Below, in pieces: positions 5,928-9,741 of a stretch of DNA of 9,741 nt. The stretch comes from Actinomycetes bacterium (GTDB lineage Bacteria; Actinomycetota; Actinomycetes; Actinomycetales; Dermatophilaceae), in contig JAEWFB010000342.1 in NCBI GenBank assembly GCA_023389095.1, positions 1-9,741 of the forward strand, read 5' to 3'. The translations under genes and the position numbers were made by a program. The notes beneath the pieces were generated by a model that ran no database searches, was not told where the DNA came from, and saw nothing but the letters and a program-made list of their open reading frames with translations. Numbering within the stretch: the stretch's first letter is position 1; each line of letters opens with the position of its first letter.

Positions 5928-5948
5928 CCACGTGGCGCGTTGTTGCGG
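5928..5948 (+). repeat. CCACGTGG-N6-GTTGCGG element, copy R1
   Basis: Exact match to the element, pointing right, 30 bases after the ACBP stop. Together with R2 it forms a large inverted repeat: GTTGCGGC (5942-5949) pairs perfectly with GCCGCAAC (5965-5972) over a 15-base loop. The stem can continue outward with small bulges to the CCACGTGG/CCACCTGG cores. It may act as a two-way terminator between the convergent genes. Confidence 0.6.
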
Positions 5949-5965
5949 CCGATCCACCTCGCTCG

Positions 5966-5986
5966 CCGCAACGAGCGACCACCTGG
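5966..5986 (-). repeat. CCACGTGG-N6-GTTGCGG element, copy R2 (inverted)
   Basis: On the minus strand this reads CCAGGTGG, six bases, GTTGCGG: one mismatch in the palindromic core. The core ends six bases before the stop codon of the minus-strand nuclease gene (5993-5995). It is inverted relative to R1. Confidence 0.6.
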
Positions 5987-5992
5987 CGCCGT

Positions 5993-6961
5993 TCAGGCGG
6001 GGACGGCGACGTCTCCCGGCAGGCTCGGGAAGTGCTGCCGCCACGCATCGGACAGGCGCGGCACCCGCATGCCCTGGTCGCGCATCGCCGCGGTGATCCG
6101 GCTCAGCGTGCGGGCCGGCGTCCGGTAGAGGTCCTTGGACCGGACGATGACGAGACGCCACTTGTCGCCGTCCATCCACTCGCGGCGGTCGACGTCGATG
6201 TCCCACTGCTCGTCGGACTCGGCGTGCTGCCGGCCGTCGTACTCGATGACGAGCCGCGCGTGGGGGAACGAGAGGTCGAAGCGGAAGCGGACCCGGCCGT
6301 CGGCCCACCGGATCCGGTGGTTGACGACGGGCTCGGGAAGGCCGGCCAGCACCATGAGCATCCGGACGCGGCTCTCCATCGGCGAGTCGACCTCGGCCCG
6401 CACGAGCGACGCGGCGCGTCGTGCCAGCCTCCGGGCCTTGCCGGCGTAGCCGGCCGCTGCCTCGACGATCTGCTCCGGTGTGACGACGCCCGCCTTGATC
6501 AGTGAGTCGCCGGCGACGACGAGGTCGACGAGTCCCAGCTCGTCGCTGAGGTCGAGGAACGTCGAAGCGGGCGTCGTCACGCGGATCCCGTGGGCGGTCG
6601 TGCCGCGTTGCCCGGTCTTGGGCCGGTGCGTCTTGAGACCGGCGCCGCGCAGACGGCTACGACCGGTGACGTGAACCAGCCCGTCGTCGGGGACGACGGC
6701 GCCCCAGATCCTGGCGGCCGTGTGGTGCGAGGCGACGGCGTCCGGGCCCGCGGCGAGGAGCCCGGCTCGAGCCGCGACGACTGGCGTGACCGGCACCGAC
6801 GCCGACATGTAGACGCCTCGGAGCAGCCGGCGGTATCGACCTGATCGCAGGTCCCACGCGCTGACGCCCGACGGCGGGACGGACTGACGTCGCCCGGTCG
6901 CCGGGTCGGTGGTCGTCGCGACCTTGAAGGGGCCGCGGGGCGGGGGAACTGGACCGGACAT
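5993..6961 (-). CDS. AbiEi-like / DUF559 (Vsr-like) endonuclease-domain protein
   Basis: This 322-residue soluble protein has two parts. The N-terminal 80-90 residues carry the SGRYRRLLRGVY (40-51) motif and a helical HHTAARIWG (79-87) segment, typical of AbiEi-type winged-helix antitoxin domains. The C-terminal third resembles the Vsr/DUF559 restriction-endonuclease fold: E196 (SPMESR), D229 (RFDLSF) and E240 in VIEYDGRQH (238-246) are placed like the acidic residues of a PD-(D/E)XK site, followed by DRREWMDGDKWRLVIV (258-273). Such proteins are frequent and often multicopy in actinobacteria, and their function is not established. No AbiEii toxin partner lies next to it. The ATG at 6961 has no clear ribosome site; GAGCAT six bases upstream may be a leaderless -10. 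Repeats R1/R2 and R3/R4 bracket the gene. The domain architecture is fairly sure; the role is unknown. Confidence 0.8.
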   Translation of the reverse strand: MSGPVPPPRGPFKVATTTDPATGRRQSVPPSGVSAWDLRSGRYRRLLRGVYMSASVPVTPVVAARAGLLAAGPDAVASHHTAARIWGAVVPDDGLVHVTGRSRLRGAGLKTHRPKTGQRGTTAHGIRVTTPASTFLDLSDELGLVDLVVAGDSLIKAGVVTPEQIVEAAAGYAGKARRLARRAASLVRAEVDSPMESRVRMLMVLAGLPEPVVNHRIRWADGRVRFRFDLSFPHARLVIEYDGRQHAESDEQWDIDVDRREWMDGDKWRLVIVRSKDLYRTPARTLSRITAAMRDQGMRVPRLSDAWRQHFPSLPGDVAVPA

Positions 6962-7010
6962 GGCCCGATGCTCGCGCAGGGGAGATGTCCGCCGAGCGAC
7001 TCATCCACAC

Positions 7011-7047
7011 CCGCATCACGGCGCCACGTGGCGCCCTGTCGTGGTCG
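7011..7047 (+). repeat. CCACGTGG element, copy R3, tandem with R4
   Basis: The core CCACGTGG is at 7024-7031; the distal part is GTCGTGG (two mismatches to GTTGCGG). Positions 7011-7047 match 7062-7098 (R4) at 30 of 37 bases, including a shared CCGCATCA lead-in, with a period of 51 bases. It lies 63 bases upstream of the nuclease gene's start codon, where an operator could sit. Confidence 0.65.
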
Positions 7048-7061
7048 GCAGGGGTGGCGGG

Positions 7062-7098
7062 CCGCATCATGACGCCACGTGGCGGCTTGTTGCGGTTG
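7062..7098 (+). repeat. CCACGTGG element, copy R4
   Basis: Exact match to CCACGTGG-N6-GTTGCGG at 7075-7095, with the CCGCATCA lead-in shared with R3. It is the outermost copy, 114 bases upstream of the nuclease start. Its right edge lies about 27 bases before the first recognisable codon of the decayed gene at 7125. Confidence 0.65.
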
Positions 7099-7124
7099 CG
7101 GAGAGCGTGGGCGCACCCGTCCCT

Positions 7125-7501
7125 GATGCCTCGGCGTCCTGTGTGATGCCGGTCGCGGCCGAGGTGGTCGGGTGGGCCGACGTCATCGTCGTGGGATGGA
7201 TCACCGAGATCGACGACCCCGGCGCGTCCTACCGCCCGCACCCGGTGTCGTGGACGGTGGAGGTGGGATCCTCGCGGCCGCCGGCCCGGGTCGCGCACCT
7301 GCGGAGGGCCCGGCTGCGACGGCACTGCCCGGATACGCTCCGATCGACCTCGGGTCGGGATGGAGCCCGGCGGGGGTCGTCGTCGCCCTGATGGGCGCCG
7401 CCGTCGCCCTCGCGCTGCTCGCCGCGGCCGTCGTCGGGCTGCGCCGGGCGCGCGTGGAGGCCCGGGCCCGACGCGTCGCGAGGGGGTGGTCAGGGCGCTG
7501 A
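7125..7501 (+). pseudogene. Remnant of a secreted, C-terminally membrane-anchored protein gene
   Basis: Frame one (7125 to about 7270) reads ASASCVMPVAAEV, then ADVIVVGWITEIDDPG and PVSWTVEV. This resembles actinobacterial exported proteins that begin SACSC after a signal peptide and continue ADVVVVGxVTEVxDPG..VTWTV. After about 7270 that frame becomes Arg-rich noise. The next frame (+1 or -2) picks up at about 7310 with ALPGYAPIDLGSGWSPAG, a hydrophobic helix (VVVALMGAAVALALLAAAVVGL) and a basic tail ending at 7501, which is the expected C-terminal anchor. The signal peptide, an ATG with a ribosome site, and most of the middle domain are missing. I infer 5' loss plus an internal deletion with frame change. 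The alternative is two chance open frames in GC-rich DNA. Family resemblance is from memory only. Confidence 0.5.
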
Positions 7502-7542
7502 CCTGCAGCGATTCGGCTGGAACGGCCTTCAACTGACACCGG

Positions 7543-7575
7543 CGTCGTTTGTCAGCCATCAGCGGACAAACGGCG
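7543..7575. promoter_or_regulatory. Palindrome upstream of clpX, possible operator
   Basis: Arms CGTCGTTTGTC (7543-7553) and GACAAACGGCG (7565-7575) pair over 11 positions with one G-T, around an 11-base centre. The AT-containing GTTTGTC/GACAAAC core stands out in very GC-rich surroundings. It lies about 30 bases before the clpX -10. It does not fit the ClgR consensus. Without a following T-run it is less likely to be a terminator than a repressor or activator site. Confidence 0.45.
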
Positions 7576-7605
7576 TTGCGCGAGCGGGCGCGGCCCCCGC
7601 CGTCG

Positions 7606-7611
7606 TCTAAT
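7606..7611 (+). promoter_or_regulatory. Putative -10 box for clpX
   Basis: TCTAAT matches TATAAT at five of six positions and is the only AT-rich hexamer in the 100 bases before clpX. No -35 is recognisable at 17 bases. The predicted leader is about 68 nt and contains a CCCCGC/GCGGGG hairpin at 7620-7636. Confidence 0.4.
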
Positions 7612-7685
7612 AGAGGCGACCCCGCAGGCCGCGGGGACGCTCGGGCGCATCCGGCACCCGGGGTCGAGCGACCAGGAGCGAATCG

Positions 7686-8963
<1,278 letters not shown>

Positions 8964-8965
8964 CG

Positions 8966-8985
8966 CCGGTGCGGGTCCGCACCGG
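8966..8985 (+). terminator. Possible terminator hairpin after clpX
   Basis: An 8-bp perfect GC stem CCGGTGCG/CGCACCGG with a GGTC loop begins three bases after the clpX stop. No T-run follows. With the next gene starting 31 bases later, read-through into that gene is also possible. Confidence 0.45.
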
Positions 8986-9016
8986 GTCCGCCCCGCCCTG
9001 ACGGGAGGCTGAACCC

Positions 9017-9643
9017 GTGGTCGCACCGTTCCGCCTGCACTCCGGAGATCCCGTCCCGGTGCAGCAGACGTCGACGACGTGCGGCTCGGCCTCGCTGACC
9101 GTCGCCCGGATGCTCCTCGACCCGGCCTTCGCGCAGTGGATCCGGCTCGGCGTGCCGCACGACCCGGCCGCCCCGGTGGACGCGGGGACGGAGACCGAAC
9201 GGTTCGCGGCCTACGAGCAGGTCGTCGCGCGCCGCACCGCCGGCTGGTTCGCCGGGGGAGGGCGGCCGCAGCTGCCGTGGCCCCGCGCGCTCGGCACCTC
9301 GCCGTGGGGGGCCCGCAACGAGCTGCGCTTCGGCGCCGGCGCCTCCGGGGCACGGTGGCACATCGCGTGGCTCCGGCTCGGCTCGGCCGAGCGGCTCGGT
9401 CGCGCCTACGACGAGCTCGTGGCGTCGGTGCGGCCCGGACGCCCGGGCATCCTCTACATCGGCAGTGCCACCCTCCCGCGGCACGTCGTGCTGGCGCTGC
9501 CGCCCACGGGCGGCGACGGCCTCGACGTGTACGAGCCGTCCGTCGGACGCGTCGTCGGGCTGTCGCGCGAGGCGTTCGTGACGCGCCGGCTGCGCCTGGC
9601 CGGCTGGGACGTCCCCTGGGCCGCCGTCCACGACGCGTCCTGA
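9017..9643 (+). CDS. Putative papain/C39-like cysteine-peptidase-fold protein
   Basis: This 208-residue protein has no signal peptide or membrane helix. Near the N-terminus PVQQTSTTCGSASLTVARML (13-32) resembles the active-site helix of papain-like folds of the C39 type: glutamine 16/17 for the oxyanion hole and Cys22 as nucleophile. PRHVVLALP (154-162) could supply His156, and LDVYEPSVGRV (169-179) the acidic third residue (D170). The middle (50-115) is rich in Trp, Pro and Gly, has no recognised motif and looks lineage-specific. GGGAGG at 9003-9008 is eight bases before the GTG at 9017. It lies 53 bases after clpX in the same direction and could be co-transcribed. A processing peptidase or an amidase-like enzyme are both possible. 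The fold is suggested by motif order only; the substrate is unknown. Confidence 0.7.
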   Translation: MVAPFRLHSGDPVPVQQTSTTCGSASLTVARMLLDPAFAQWIRLGVPHDPAAPVDAGTETERFAAYEQVVARRTAGWFAGGGRPQLPWPRALGTSPWGARNELRFGAGASGARWHIAWLRLGSAERLGRAYDELVASVRPGRPGILYIGSATLPRHVVLALPPTGGDGLDVYEPSVGRVVGLSREAFVTRRLRLAGWDVPWAAVHDAS

Positions 9644-9673
9644 CCGACGCGCCCTGACCGACGCGCCCTGAAC
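9632..9673 (+). repeat. Triple 14-bp tandem repeat over a stop codon
   Basis: Three head-to-tail copies of GACGCGYCCTGAMC occupy 9632-9645, 9646-9659 and 9660-9673, with one substitution in the first copy and one in the last. The first copy contains the stop codon of the cysteine-peptidase-like gene. The array fills most of the space to the convergent gene at 9676. Confidence 0.85.
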
Positions 9674-9675
9674 GG

Positions 9676-9741
9676 TCAGTCGCGCTCGGCCGGCGGCTCG
9701 GTGCGCAGGAGCAGGACGGCTGCGGCCAGGCCGGCCAGGCC
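9676..9741 (-). CDS. C-terminal end of a membrane protein (partial)
   Basis: On the minus strand an open frame enters from the window edge and stops at 9676-9678. The visible 21 residues are a hydrophobic Gly/Leu/Ala/Val run (GLAGLAAAVLLL) followed by a polar tail RTEPPAERD. This is typical of the last transmembrane helix and cytoplasmic tail of a transporter or other polytopic protein. Too little is present to name a family. It converges with the preceding gene. Confidence 0.6.
   Translation of the reverse strand, partial: GLAGLAAAVLLLRTEPPAERD

Noticed and set aside
5993..6961. Complete AbiE toxin-antitoxin pair
   Set aside because: Only an AbiEi-like domain is present, fused to a nuclease-like domain; there is no AbiEii nucleotidyltransferase gene in the window.
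7011..7098. R3/R4 as a CRISPR array
   Set aside because: Only two diverged copies, a palindromic core, no further units and no cas genes; the same element recurs inverted at the other end of the neighbouring gene.
6909..7391. 160-codon plus-strand open frame treated as an intact gene
   Set aside because: Its first part is antisense to the nuclease start and runs through repeats R3 and R4, and its last part is Arg-rich noise; only about 7125-7270 looks protein-like, so it is described as part of a remnant.
7575..7592. Second ClgR site upstream of clpX
   Set aside because: The GC-rich run has CGC and GCG triplets, but the spacing is six instead of five and the central A and Y positions do not fit.

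Overview
The window reads as chromosomal DNA from a high-GC actinobacterium. The evidence is the very GC-rich third codon positions, frequent GTG starts, the paired clpP1/clpP2 genes typical of Actinomycetes, long GC hairpin terminators, and TANNNT -10 boxes placed directly before start codons. I would guess Micrococcales, in or near Intrasporangiaceae; that is inference from gene style, not a database match.

Left part (1-2036): trmB (tRNA m7G46 methyltransferase) faces a minus-strand tRNA-Pro(UGG). A degenerate copy of that tRNA's 3' half lies just after the trmB stop. A plus-strand tRNA-Gly(UCC) with encoded CCA follows, then a small DUF2087 protein, and convergent to it a four-helix membrane protein of unknown function.

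Centre (2037-5582): the protein-quality-control block. Trigger factor (tig) ends in a 14-bp perfect hairpin. A 104-residue disordered acidic protein follows, ending in a 17-bp hairpin terminator. Next comes clpP1-clpP2, preceded by a near-perfect ClgR operator and closed by a textbook terminator. Trigger factor folds nascent chains; ClpP1P2 with ClpX forms the ATP-dependent protease.

Insert (5583-7601): an acyl-CoA-binding protein gene, then a minus-strand gene with an AbiEi-like N-terminus and a Vsr/DUF559-like nuclease C-terminus. That gene is bracketed by four copies of a 21-nt element, CCACGTGG-N6-GTTGCGG: an inverted pair at its 3' end and a tandem pair upstream of its 5' end. Beside the outermost copy lies what looks like the wreck of a secreted, membrane-anchored protein gene that has lost its signal peptide and middle and changes frame. 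I regard this repeat-flanked nuclease unit as the most interesting part of the window.

Right part (7602-9741): clpX with a palindrome in its upstream region, a likely papain/C39-like cysteine-peptidase-fold protein of unknown substrate, a 14-bp triple tandem repeat over its stop codon, and the last 21 codons of a minus-strand membrane protein running off the end.
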